Assembly: GCA_964035015.1 (NCBI GenBank)
Contig: OZ035999.1
Coordinates: forward strand, 2,726,627 to 2,790,626
DNA: 64,000 nt
Source: Corallium rubrum
Lineage: Eukaryota > Cnidaria > Anthozoa > Scleralcyonacea > Coralliidae
Direction: 5' to 3'
The notes beneath the pieces are model-generated. The model worked only from the letters and a program-made list of their open reading frames with translations, had not been told where the DNA came from and did no database searches. Numbering within the stretch: the first letter of the stretch is position 1; the number at the start of each line of letters is the position of its first letter. Positions 10,631 through 22,092 of the stretch are shown here, one piece after another. A program made the position numbers and the translations under genes.

Positions 10631-10906
10631 AATAAACGAGCAGGAGTGTTTTATCAGATATAAAGACACGAGGCGAAGCCGAGTGTTTTTATATCTGATA
10701 AAACACGAACTGCGAGTTTATTGGACGGCTTCAAAAACGAACCACTTGGTAAGTTGATTGGCGGAGTTAGTTGAAAAATAACCTTGTCTAAGCCGAGAAA
10801 ATCAAAGCTAAAGTTTATGTAAATCAGGAGAAATCTTTATCACATATAAAGATACGATACGGTCATGATTTTCTTTTTTGTTTTCCTTATGAATTATTAA
10901 TGAGTT
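10631..10906. repeat. CCGAG-type palindrome with conserved tail
   Basis: The palindrome at 10631-10722 has arms AATAAACGAGCAGGAGTGTT, TTATCAGATATAAA and a centre GAGGCGAAGCCGAG. It is followed by a segment (10723-10826) that matches 27524-27623 in inverted orientation (TTGTCTAAGCCGAGAAAATC, AAAGCTAAAGTTTATGTAAA), then the tail TTCCTTATGAATTATTAATG at 10886-10905. Confidence 0.8.
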
Positions 10907-13387
10907 TTTGAAGGATCGATAATAACATTGTTGCGATTTTTGTGATTGTGATCATTGCGATGTCGACGATTGCAACGCTCACGACGTAATGACTAATGAA
11001 TGCAATGTAGCACTGTAGATTACAGTATATGGAACGTCAACAAAAGGGTAGTTGTCTTCTTTTGGCGCTATCATTGATCACCTTCAGTCGGTAATTCATA
11101 TCTAGGGGCCCTTTGGGATGGAAAGCCAGCGTTTTTATCTTTTGACTTAAAGCGAAAAGCCCGAGTCAACACAACGAAAGCTCAGCAATAAATAATGAAG
11201 GTAGTGTTTCCACACTGAATGATTGCATATTAATGGTTGTTTTGTTTTAACGCTATGCTTGTTTTTGTCTTGTGCTTATTTTCTCTTACTTGTCTTTTCT
11301 TATTTGTTTTACTTTTGTGTTTTTTTTAAAAGTGCCATTTATGCTTTAGAGCAGAAATTCACAAGCTTTACTTAAGTGCAACTTAAAATACGGTTTACAA
11401 GTGACCCTATCTTGTCGCTGTGGTCATTACCAGAAATTTGGGACAAGATGGTGGTGCGTCTGCGTATTAAGGACCATAATAATGGAAATTCTCAACAGTA
11501 AATAATAAGGAGAGTACATCATAATTCAAATTTTACATAAACAGTGACATATTTCTTCTTTGCCCGACTCCATTTGACTTCAGCATGGACTAAGGAACAG
11601 CTGTAACTAAAAAACATTTGCTTACTTCGACGACAAAGTACTTCCCTAGCTCGTCTTATTTTTGCACTGAAAGCGCCACTATCCAAGTGTTAGCCATAGT
11701 AATCTTTGCAAACAGGTTCTAGAAATTGGCCAAATTGCCCAACAACGTTACGGGCGATGCGAAGTGCCCGACTCGCGTTGCACATAAAGGATTAAAGGCC
11801 CTCATTTGTCTCTAGCACTTCCAAAAGCGTTTGAACTTGCTTGATTTCACAGTCCTTATCGTCGTTTACAGGTTGTTTATATATACATACATGCACGATT
11901 TAGGCGAATTCTAAAGAACTCAGTGACCTGAATAATGAGAAACACTAGAATACAGTAGAATCACACTCATTAGAAATTCTAGAATACATAATTTTATTAT
12001 TAGGCGAATATAGCCGCTGACCGAGAGCAGCGGCACAAATAACCCAAATTTCTGGTAATGTGGAAAGAAAATTCCAGAAATTTCGGAATTTTTATATTTG
12101 ATTTCTATCTGGGGACAGTTTTATCCTCGTCTACAGGTTGCGAAATGCGTTTACGCAACGATGTAATGCTATGTCAGCATCATGGATGTGTCTATTATGT
12201 GTCTGACTATATTTCGTCAAGTCACAACGACCATGAACCTGTTCTCGGGGCCTTACTGGTTTTGCGGACGGCCAAGAAGCATAATTAAGATTATGTCAGC
12301 CTCACACACTGAATCAATACCGTTGCGTGACAAATTTCACGAAGTATAAACATCTGCACCCTATAACACTCTCTCAAAATTTGTTTCGTTTTCTTTAGTT
12401 CACAAGCCATTGCAGTTTCACGAAAAAAATTGCACCGTGTAACACGCACGGCAGCACATGTGAACATACAGACACATGTACGCAGTGCGTACCTATGTTT
12501 ATAATTTACGTCATGTGCATGATTCGAGAGAAGATTTGGGAAGAGTTTGGCTAGTGTTTAAGTAATTAGAATTGGAATTATTAGAATTAGAATGGGAATT
12601 GGAATTGGACTTAAGTATTCAGGTTTGCCCGAGTTTATATCCTTGCATTCTTGACAATAGAAATAATTTTAGGAATCCCTCGAAATTAAATTTTGGCGTG
12701 TTTGTCTGAGTCTTAGGCTGTAAAGAGTTGCTGCCGAGGCAGCACACAATCGTTGCGTAGAGGTTTGAGACTTGAGCACGGATTTCTGGATATCGTCAGT
12801 CACAGACATTTTTATCGCCGGATTTTTGGATATCGTCCGTTACTCCACATTTTGTCGCCGGATTTAGCTGTGAATTTATACCCAGATTTTTCCTGAGGGA
12901 TCGGATTTCTGTCGATTTTTCGACATTTCTACCGATTTTCGCCGACGTTTCTCTCAACGGATTGGATGAATTCGAATTTCTATTCTGACTGACTTAATCC
13001 TGTTCTAGCTGACTTCTGCGTCGGAATGAGGAGTCGGGGTTTAACGGAAATAGGGCTTATTTTTAAAATTTTCTAAAATGTCAGAATTTCCGGAAAACCG
13101 AGGCAGCATTTAACTTGCGATATTAACGTGTAGTTTTATTTAGTTTTATCAAACATTTTTAGAATGTGTCGAAAGAGTACTAATTTTCTGTAGTAAATGA
13201 TTTTTATTACTATTCAAATAATTTTACATATATTCAAGAACATACATCGGTGTAGTTGGCGGCTGGCTCGTTGGGTAGATTTATATTCTGGGTGTCATTC
13301 TTTTTTTCATGGCACCCATAAACCACGCACACAAGAAACGTGGGCTCTGGTAATACAAGCGATATTTTTGACACCAAGGATTTTGGT
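10907..13387. other. Gene-poor stretch; nothing firm
   Basis: About 2.5 kb with no supported gene. A (GAATT)-rich simple stretch lies at 12558-12612. Positions 12672-12712 (AATCCCTCGA, TTTGTCTGAGT) resemble 47954-47994. The frame at 12058-12288 shows no recognised domain. Confidence 0.5.
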
Positions 13388-13900
13388 GGCTTTTTGACGA
13401 CATCCTGTTTGTAAAGAAAAAAGCGTTGAGCATTCCGCAAGCAGATAAAATTGTGGTGCCCTGACGTGCTAGCGGCTATAGCCCGTCAGTCAATTTTATA
13501 ATTTTGCTTGTGAGTTTGTGCAGAATTGATAGCAACAGCCATACAAACGTCACGGACTCTGGCATTGTCGCATTGAGAATGGAAGCGAATTGACGCGAGG
13601 GATTTTAACGGCTTTTTGACGATCTCTGTAAAGTGAAGCGTTCCGCAGGTAAACACAATTGCACAACATTGCATGCAGTGCCCTGACAAGTTAGCAGCCA
13701 GATCATCAGGCAGCTTTATACGGCGCCTTGACAAGTCAGTCACTGCTCTGACGACTTGTTAGGTACTAGGTAGCTTTATATTCTGGGTGTTTGACGGAAT
13801 ATAAAGTGTTTTTGACGGAATATTCTGGGTGTTTGACAGAGTATAATGTGTTTTTGTGGCACCCGTACCTCTTTAACTACCTATTTTTCAATATTATTAT
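13388..13900. repeat. Degenerate ~230-bp duplication
   Basis: Blocks at 13388-13495 and 13608-13722 align loosely: GGCTTTTTGACGA, GTAAAG..AAGCGTT, CATTCCGCA/GTTCCGCA, GTGCCCTGAC, CAGTC..TTTAT. The phrase TTTATATTCTGGGTG recurs at about 13280 and 13775. It looks like an old tandem duplication and has no coding content. Confidence 0.5.
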
Positions 13901-14138
13901 AGGAAGCCTAGCTCGTTTAGCTTTTTAGTTATTCTGGGCTCTCTGCATGTACATAGCTAATTATTAGTACATGTATTTCTAAATATTTCTTTATTCTTAA
14001 AATTGATTCATTGTATTCTCATATCGTAATGGTACAAATAAAGGTTTGATGGATTGCTGATTGGTACCATATACATGACGGTGGTTTTAGGAACTTTTTG
14101 ACGTCAGAAAGAATAGTTATATATCATACACGAGGTGG

Positions 14139-14385
14139 AGTGTTTCATCAGGATTTCCAAACACCGAGACTTTTGTTGAAAACCGAGGCGAAGCCGCGGT
14201 TTTTGAACAAATTTCGAGGTGTTTGGAATCCTGATGAAATACTCTCAAACAAATCAGTATTTTAAGAGAAAGTCGAGGCGAAAGTTGGCTTAATTTATGT
14301 ACTAATTTGTTCCTCCAATATCAAGACCTCCGTCTCGGTACTGATTTCCTTTGTTTTCGGTTCATGAATTATTAATGAATTTGAG
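14139..14385. repeat. CCGAG-type palindrome with conserved tail
   Basis: Palindrome arms GAGTGTTTCATCAGGATTTC (left) and GGAATCCTGATGAAATACTC (right, ending 14245) enclose an ACCGAGGCGAAGCCGCGGT centre. The conserved tail with TTCATGAATTATTAATGAAT lies at about 14344-14385. The 14247-14390 block is shared with 1980-2110. Confidence 0.8.
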
Positions 14386-14515
14386 AATGACATAAAATAC
14401 ACCATTCAAAGAACATATAATTTTATATACAACCAGACAAAGTGCTAAAGAGCGCTGCCCTGTTTGGCGTCAAAAACGTCACTTGCATTCTCGCTCCCAG
14501 AGCCCAGAACCCACT

Positions 14516-14552
14516 GATTTCCTTTGTGTTTTCTTTCACGAATTATTAAAGA
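14516..14552 (+). repeat. Solitary copy of the conserved palindrome tail
   Basis: TTTCCTTTGTGTTTTC then CACGAATTATTAAAG, the same tail as at 2068, 10867, 14344 and 38498, here just downstream of a complete palindrome unit. Confidence 0.65.
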
Positions 14553-14574
14553 CATTGGCAATAAAAATTAAGTT

Positions 14575-15505
14575 TGTCTAATTTGAAAGAACTCATAAAA
14601 TTGCCATAGAAGATCTTTTCGAACTTTTTTGAGTCTTTCTTCATTTTCAAGATATTCCAGTTTGTTTGATATGTAAATTAGATGGTCTCTAACGTCAGGA
14701 GCAGGGTACAGTATTTTCACACGTAGCAAAATCAGTTATATCTCTAAAGTTTCTTTAACGAAATAACTTGCAAACTGTGCACATAAAAACGCCTTGTGAC
14801 ACTAAACATTTTATGTTGAGTGAAAATACTGTACCCTGCTACTGACGTCAGAGATCATCTAATTTACATATCTAATAATATAGAGGGCAAAATATCTCGA
14901 ATATGATTGGCTAATGAAGAGGGCATTTTTTTGTAATTCAGGGCAAAATTACTTGCACTTGATTGGTTCCTTGATCAGCAGTATTTGCATGTGATTGGTC
15001 GCTTGGTTACTTAGCAACAGTGAACCTCAGAGGACTGACAATGTTTTCAACAAATCTGCAAGGTTTTTCGGTCTGAAAATGCTTTTTTCTTTACTTTGAA
15101 CTAATTCGAACTATTGAAGGAGTGTAAACTATTAGTGAAAACGAATACACTACAAGATTTACGAACTTTTGCCTGTGTTTACAAGAAGAAAGCTACATGC
15201 ACAGCGATAGAGCGAGGGAAATTTTGAATGTTGCTGAGCACCGACCGTGATAAGGTACATGTACTTTGACATTTTCTGGACATAATACAGCTCTTAAATA
15301 ATTTTGCCCGCTATATTATTAACACCTAATCGCACGAGTTCTCGTAAAATTAAGGTTTAATTTCACGAGTGTTTTCAAAATTTTATCGGCCCCATGCGAT
15401 TACCTATACAAACAAACTGGAATATTTTAAAAACGAAGAAAGATACAAAACAGATGTAAAAGATCTTCTTAGAACAATTTTACGAATTCTTTCAAATTTA
15501 TGCCT
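14575..15505. mobile_element. Foldback MITE interrupted by nested insertions
   Basis: Arms share AATTTGAAAGAACTCATAAA, GAAGATCTT, CTTTCTTCATTTTCAAGATA, TTTGTTTGATATGTAAATTA and a GACGTCAG block. It is a divergent relative of the TTAA foldback MITEs at 3034 and 9905. The right arm is split: its sequence stops at 14872 (ACATATC) and resumes at 15410 (AAACAAACTGGAATATT), so about 537 bp was inserted later. Confidence 0.85.
14873..15321. mobile_element. Nested TIR element inside the foldback MITE
   Basis: Inverted ends of 21 bp with one mismatch: TAATAATATAGAGGGCAAAA at the left and TTTTGCCCGCTATATTATTA at the right. The interior (GATTGGCTAATGAAGAGGG, CACTTGATTGGTTCC, TGTGATTGGTCGC) has no coding frame. 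A second short palindromic piece at 15322-15409 (CCTAATCGCA ... TGCGATTACC) sits between it and the rejoined outer arm. Confidence 0.8.
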
Positions 15506-15560
15506 GTAAATTTAAATATGAATTTTTAACAGTGTTTAGAAATATTAATTAAACATCAAG

Positions 15561-15965
15561 TTCTTTTGAATTTTCCTTATGATTTATTAAGAAATTTGAT
15601 AAGATAAAAGAAAGTTGTGTCGACGTCGCTAGACCACGGCGTGTTACGCAAGGGCGAACATTTGAAGTACTGAAGGGAGTAGAAAGGCAACGGTCGTTGA
15701 CGAAATAGATATAATAGCCTCTCCGTCATCAGTTGCAGGCCAACGCTATTTTCAAATCACCAATTTTCTCACTCTCAGTGGCAATTATAATGTTCAAACG
15801 CTAATCAGCACTTATCCTAAATTAAATACCAAGCTCTCTACATCATTTTGTCTTTAAGGGTCAACTCAAGGCAAATTATTTTTCCGGCTTGTTATATGCG
15901 CCAAAGTATGGAGAATAGGAATATGATGATAAAAACTTGAAGCAAACTTTTTGTTGATTTCTGAA
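15561..15965. other. No gene seen; degenerate tail motif at left edge
   Basis: Positions 15561-15590 (TTTTCCTTATGATTTATTAA) resemble the conserved palindrome tail. The minus-strand frame 15876-16094 overlaps the next inverted repeat and shows no family signature. Confidence 0.4.
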
Positions 15966-15973
15966 TTTTTTAA

Positions 15974-16234
15974 CGAAGTATTCTAAAAAAAGCTGTGTTG
16001 TATAAAGAGTCTGGCAAGTTTGTGACATAAACAGTTGAACCTGAACGATTGAAATCATAAGAAAGCTGATTAATGATGAATATAACTTGTGCAAGTTTCC
16101 AACCGCACATGTATTAAAGTATTTGACGCTTTTCGAGTGTGTTTACTTGGATAGTAAAATCGTTCCTCCGTTTACGTCACACACTTGCTAGTGCCAGACT
16201 CTTTATACAACACGGCTTTTTATGAAAATACTTC
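15974..16234. mobile_element. ~260-bp foldback element
   Basis: The arm 15974-16035 is repeated inverted at 16168-16234: GAAGTATT.., GTTGTATAAAGAGTCTGGCA, then TGTGAC(A/G)TAAAC. The inter-arm segment is unremarkable. Confidence 0.8.
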
Positions 16235-16689
16235 AAAATTCGTCAATTCAACAGTCTAGTTATCTGAAATCTAGTTTTGCCTAATGTGACTTGCTAACTT
16301 CTAAATCAGGACTAATCAAAACTGCGCACATATTAAGTTCCGCTCGTTATCTCTTCCTAATCCTGCATGATGGATCACTCCCAGTTTAAATCGGAACTAC
16401 ACTTTGCACGCTGCATGTAACCACACTAAAATTATCATTATCCACGTTGTAACTGAGTGCAGACGTGTTGTTTTGAGCCCAGTACAGGTGCAAGTACGCA
16501 TACCCACGTAATCGTGCACTATAGCACGGCATTTACTGGCTCGCACACCTAGATTTACATATCTCCTTATCCAGTGTCCTTTGCGCACACCCTCACCTTA
16601 CAGTCGCACTATAACACTTGTAACAATTGTACACTTGTTTTCAGCTATACGCTTACAACTACACCTACTTCTACACCAACACTTACAAC

Positions 16690-17491
16690 TAACTTTTTAA
16701 GGTGTAGAGATAGTTGTAGGTGAATTGGTAGGTGTAGAGATAGGTGTAGGTGAATTGGTAGGTGTAGAGATATACTGTTGTAGGTGAATTGGTAGGTGTA
16801 GAGATATAGTTGTAGGTGAATTGGTAGGTGTAGAGATAGGTGTAGGTGAATTGGTAGGTGTAGAGATAGAGTTGTAGGTGAATTGGTAGGTGTAGAGATA
16901 GAGTGTAGGTGAATTGGTAGGTGTAGAGATATAGTTGTAGGTGAATTGGTAGGTGTAGAGATAGTTGTAGGTGAATTGGTAGGTGTAGAGATATACTGTT
17001 GTAGGTGAATTGGTAGGTGTAGAGATAGAGTTGTAGGTGAATTGGTAGGTGTAGAGATAGAGTTGTAGGTGAATTGGTAGGTGTAGAGATAGAGTTGTAG
17101 GTGAATTGGTAGGCGTAGAGATAGAGTTGTAGGTGAATTGGTAGGCGTAGAGATAGAGTTGTAGGTGAATTGGTAGGTGTAGAGATAGAGTTGTAGGTGA
17201 ATTGGTAGGCGTAGAGATAGAGTTGTAGGTGAATTGGTAGGCGTAGAGATAGAGTTGTAGGTGAATTGGTAGGTGTAGAGATAGAGTTGTAGGTGAATTG
17301 GTAGGTGTAGAGATATACTGTTGTAGGTGAATTGGTAGGTGTAGAGATATGCTGTTGTAGGTGAATTGGTAGGCGTAGAGATAGAGTTGTAGGTGAATTG
17401 GTATAGGTGTAGAGATAGAGTTGTAGGTGAATTGGCAGGTGTAGAGATATACTGTTGTAGGTGAATTGGTAGGTGTAGAGATAGTTGTAGG
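16690..17491. repeat. 32-bp minisatellite, left part
   Basis: About 25 copies of a ~32-bp unit of the form GTAGGTGAATTGGTAGGTGT + AGAGATAGAGTT, with C/T variation (GTAGGCGTAG) and length variants (AGATATACTGTT). Frames of up to 331 codons across it are by-products of the repeat and not proteins. The unit appears in opposite orientation on both outer sides (16645-16685 and 17910-18170). Confidence 0.97.
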
Positions 17492-17852
17492 CAGGGACGT
17501 AGCCAGGGGGGAGCCGGGGGAGCCGCGGCTCCCCCCTTTTGATATAAAACAACAGACATGTAACTACAAAACTGATGCAATATGAATTGTGTCAGGAAAT
17601 AAACTGTAAACAGTGTATTCAATCTACTGAGTGTATGCATTTTGAGTATCTATGTGACGTTTGCGTGTTTTGAGTATTTTATATGACGTTTTTTAACCTT
17701 TAGAGTCTGTAAAATCTTCCTCCAAAAGCCAGGAAATGGCATTTCAGCGACTCTCGATTTCAAAATTTCCCAGGGGAGCATGCCCCCAGACCCCCCTAAA
17801 AATTTATTTTGATTTCGGCTTCCCCCCTTTCAAAATCCTGGCTACGTCCCTG
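17492..17852. mobile_element. hAT-like non-autonomous element with 8-bp TSD
   Basis: 361 bp with inverted ends CAGGGACGTAGCCAGG and CCTGGCTACGTCCCTG, flanked by identical 8-bp direct repeats GTTGTAGG (17484-17491 and 17853-17860) that are part of the minisatellite unit it entered. An 8-bp duplication with CAGGG-type ends is diagnostic of hAT elements. Subterminal GGGAGCATGCCCCCAGACCC resembles the solitary remnant at 31318-31418. No transposase is encoded. Confidence 0.95.
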
Positions 17853-18180
17853 GTTGTAGGTGAATTGGTAGATGTAGAGATCAGGTGTACTAGAAATATA
17901 GGTCCAATTCACCTGCAACTAAATCTACACCTACCAATTCACACTCACACTCACACTCACACTTACATTTGTACATGCATGCACCCCCACACCAACAACT
18001 ACCTCTACAGATGTACACTGTACACCTGCCTTACACCTACAACTATCTCTACACCACTACACCTATATTTATATACCTTCACCTACACCTGTATTTATAT
18101 ACATACTTACATTTACATTCTATACACAGACTACAACCCACACTTGCATTTGCACTTAACGTAACCCAACCGCAGTACTC
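17853..18180. repeat. Minisatellite right part and inverted relatives
   Basis: One residual unit continues directly after the hAT insertion (17853-17885). From about 17905 the same motif appears as the reverse complement (CCTACCAATTCAC, CACCTACAACTATCTCTACA), mixed with a CACACT run at 17940-17965 and decaying by 18170. Confidence 0.85.
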
Positions 18181-19168
18181 ATAACTCCAAACACAGGGGT
18201 GGGAAATTCCTAGCGACATATCTCGCATCTGGAAATGCACTTGTCTGTTAATTTTATATAATGTTGCGACACCTTGTGCTTATTTAAATATTAGTGTTGC
18301 TGAGAGATGGTTTGTTTCGTATCACCAGCCCTTTGTTGATCTGGCTGTCGCACGCGAGGTTAACGAAATCGACGCTGATCACTGACTCTGTTCTCTATTC
18401 CTATATAGCGAGGTACCTCCTGCCACCGAGCTGTAAAATTGTGTGACAACCGAGGTTGAGGAGAAACTCGCCGGAAAATCAAGCAACAGGAAGGCCTTTG
18501 CTTCAGGTATGCTTCGTCTTAAATTTTTAAATCTCTGTGCATGTGAAGTACAAATTTGCTCGAAAGTCACTTCCTACCATGAAACATGGATGTAAGCGAA
18601 GTTTTAATCACGTTATAATGATGTTATATATTGTACCTTTGTGAGCGCAAAATCATATACATGCAGCTGATAACAGATCGATGACGTTTATGGAATACAA
18701 AGTCTCAGTTAGACAGTGCATGTGAATTCGCTATTTGTTGTTCTTGGTCTCAAAGGGATGTTTTTAAAATTTTCACTGAATAGCGCCCCGCGACCCCTTG
18801 TTGCCATTCTTGGAAGGGTTTGTTTATTTTTTAACAATTTTGTTGATCTTTCCCAGTGTGTGACAATGGGTCTGGGGAAATTAATCGCGGATGTTCGGCC
18901 TTTACATTGTTCAGTTACCCATCACAGACATCCTTCTTGACTTAAGTGCTATTATTTTTTGTTTACATTAACTGCGGGTTTTTCGGCAGCTAGTACGAGA
19001 ATATTATATAAGCTCTTTTAAACTTCGTATATATTATACACTGTCTGCATAGTAGAGATAAAATAGATATTGATTGGACATTCTTGGGGAATCCGCAACC
19101 GCAGTGACGAAAATCGTATTTGGGAATGCAAATGAGGTTTGGTCTTGGAATGAGATCTATATAAGACA
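18181..19168. other. No gene supported
   Basis: Mixed composition. The frames 18379-18570 (minus) and 18716-18940 (plus) show no recognisable domain. A CTTCAG/GTATGC junction near 18506 could be read as a splice donor, but nothing else supports an exon. Confidence 0.45.
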
Positions 19169-19171
19169 TAA

Positions 19172-19566
19172 GGCCCTGTTTTCATGAAGCGGATTGACCA
19201 TCCAATCGGATCAAAAAACGCGAGTGAAGTCAATCCGGGCACATGTTTACATGGAGAATCCGATCTGCTTGGAACATTATTTTCGTACACTGTTTTCTGT
19301 GTTTCCCTCAATGTCTGCCATTTAGCACGGCACGCACCAACTTCAAGTCAAACCGTGTTTAGATGAACCAGATTGGAGACATTCAAGTCGATCCTTGCTT
19401 GAATCTTAAGTCAATCCACTCCACTGCGTGGGTTGACTTCAGCCATTCGTTTCGATCAGATCGAAAGCTTTTAATCTTCTTCATACATGTAAACACAACC
19501 AGGAGAAACAACTGATGGGAGATTTGACTTGAACACTTAATCCGCTTCATGTCAACAGACAGAGCC
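19172..19566. mobile_element. TAA-flanked MITE at the head of the tandem array
   Basis: 395 bp with imperfect inverted ends: GGCCCTGT..CATGAAGCGGATTGA at the left and the complement of TTAATCCGCTTCATG..ACAGAGCC at the right. It is flanked by TAA on both sides (19169-19171 and 19567-19569), as in PIF/Harbinger elements. Later array copies contain only the part from 19254 onward, so the tandem duplication began inside this element. Confidence 0.8.
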
Positions 19567-22092
19567 TAATACTCAGCCTCAGCAAAGCCTATAGAGATGA
19601 TATGATAAGTTGTACGTATATGTGCATTAGTGTATAGTGCATGTTTGCGAGCTTGGTGTATGTAACGGACATCTGGTAGACGTAAATTTATAGTCATGTG
19701 TGTGTGCTCTTAATGCGCTTTTTTGTGTGCTTCTATAATGACTGCAGTTAGACGCCTCAACTATATTGAGCTACTGAGCCGGCTTGGATGTAGAACTAAG
19801 ATTGCAAATTAATAGTCCTAAGCGGTCTCCGTAGTCTTTTCTGAGAAAAGTTGAGCTTAACACACGTCTACCAAACGACCGTTAAAACTAAAGCCTATAT
19901 AAACTTCAACGACTTTTTAGTTTCGAAAGTTTGATTTTTTGGACTAATATATATATAAAGGTTCAATCAAGGGTGTGCCAAACGTTATCTTAATAAAAAC
20001 AACCGGAAAGATCAATAAACCGACAAAAATACGTTGAAAGCGTAAAAGCATTCTTGATGATGAGAATGATGTATTCTCGATATTCTTCTAGCCAATCGTG
20101 GATAAAATTGTACAATTGTACATTATTTATAGAGTTAGGTTAATTCTGTGAATAATATCCACTCCAAGTTGTCGCTGTAACGCTGTTCTTATTTAAAAAG
20201 TTAATCGAGAATCCGATTTGCTTGGAACATTATTTTTGTACACTATTTTCTGTGCTTCCCTAAATGTCTGCCATGCATTTAGCACGGCACGCACCAATTT
20301 CAAGTCAAACCGTGTTTAGATGAATCAGATTGGAGACATTCAAATCGATCCTTGCTTGAATCTCAAGTCAATCCATTCCACTGCGTGGATTGACTTCAGC
20401 CACTCGTTTCGATGATCGAAAGCTTTTAATCTTCTTCATGCGAGATTTGACTTGCACACTCAATCCGCTTCATGTCAACAGACAAAACCTAATACTCAGC
20501 CTCAGCAAAGCCTATACTCACTATAGAGATGATATGATAAGTTGTACGTATATGTGCATCAGTGTATAGTGCATGTTTGCGAGCTTGGTGTAATGTAACG
20601 GACGTCTGGTAGACGTAAATTTATAGTCTGTGTGTGTGCTCTTAAGCGGTCATTTGTGCTGCGCTTTTTTGTGTGCTTCTATAATGACTGCAGTTAGACG
20701 CCCTAACTATATATTGAGTTACTGAGCCGGCTTAGATGTAGAACTAAGATTGCAAATTAATAGTCCTAAGCGGTCTCCGTAGTCTTTTCTGAGAAAAGTT
20801 GAGCTTAACACACGTCTACCAAACGACCGTTAAAACTAAAGCCTATATAAACTTCAACGACTTTTTAGTTTCGAAAGTTTGATTTTTTGGACTAATATAT
20901 ATATAAAGGTTCAATCAAGGGTGTGCCAAACGTTATCTTAATAAAAACAACCGGAAAGATCAATAAACCGACAAAAATACGTTGAAAGCGTAAAAGCATT
21001 CTTGATGCTGAGAATGATGTATTCTCGATATTCTTCTAGCCAATCGTGGATAAAATTGTACAATTGTACATTATTTATAGAGTTAGGTTAATTCTGTGAA
21101 TAATATCCACTCCAAGTTGTCGCTGTAACGCTGTTCTTATTTAAAAAGTTAATCGAGAATCCGATTTGCTTGGAACATTATTTTTGTACACTATTTTCTG
21201 TGCTTCCCTAAATGTCTGCCATGCATTTAGCACGGCACGCACCAACTTCAAGTCAAACCGTGTTTAGATGAATCAGATTGGAGACATTCAAATCGATCCT
21301 TGCTTGAATCTCAAGTCAATCCATTCCACTGCGTGGATTGACTTCAGCCACTCGTTTCGATGATCGAAAGCTTTTAATCTTCTTCATGCGAGATTTGACT
21401 TAAACACTCAATCCGCTTCTGTCAACAGACAAAACCTAATACTCAGCCTCAGCAAAGCCTATACTCACTATAGAGATGATATGATAAGTTGTACGTATAT
21501 GTGCATCAGTGTATAGTGCATGTTTGCGAGCTTGGTGTATGTAACGGACATCTGGTAGACGTAAATTTATAGTCATGTGTGTGTGCTCTTAATGCGCTTT
21601 TTTGTGTGCTTCTATAATGACTGCAGTTAGACGCCCTAACTATATATTGAGCTACTGAGCCGGCTTAGATGTAGAACTAAGATTGCAAATTAATAGTCCT
21701 AATTAAGCGGTCTCAGAAGTCTTTTCTGAGAAAAGTTGAGCTTAACACACGTCTACCAAACGACCGTTAAAACTAAAGCCTATATAAACTTCAACGGCTT
21801 TTTAGTTTCGAAAGTTTGATTTTTGGACTGATATATATATAAAGGTTCAATCAAGGGTGTGTCAAACGTTATCTTAATAAAAACAACTGGAAAGATCTAA
21901 ATAAACCGACAAAAATACGTTGAAAGCGTAAAAGCATTCTTGATGCTGAGAGTGATGTATTCTCGATATTCTTCTAGCCAATCGTGGATAAAATTGTACA
22001 ATTGTACATTATTTATAGAGTTCGGTTAATTCTGTGGATAATAGCCACTCCAAGTTGTCGCTGTAACGCTGTTCTTATTCAAACAGTTAAAA
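19254..22092. repeat. Three tandem copies of a ~950-bp unit
   Basis: Copies start at 19254, 20207 and 21155, each at GAGAATCCGAT(C/T)TGCTTGG, giving periods of about 953 and 948 bp. They are nearly identical, with small indels and scattered substitutions. Each unit has the truncated MITE, then GCCTCAGCAAAGCCTATA, AAGTTGTACGTATATGTGCA, CAGTTAGACGCC, CTTTTCTGAGAAAAGTTGAG, a CTATATAAACTTCAACG TATA-like stretch and CATTCTTGATG..GAGAATGATG. No long open frame or known RNA gene was seen in the unit. Confidence 0.95.

Noticed and set aside
16645-17640. 331-codon minus-strand frame rich in Leu-Pro-Ile-His
   Set aside because: It is the translation of the 32-bp minisatellite, and a second frame is equally open. 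There is no codon signature of a gene.
18481-18515. Host exon with splice donor (CTTCAG/GTATGC)
   Set aside because: No coding conservation, acceptor or neighbouring exon can be identified.
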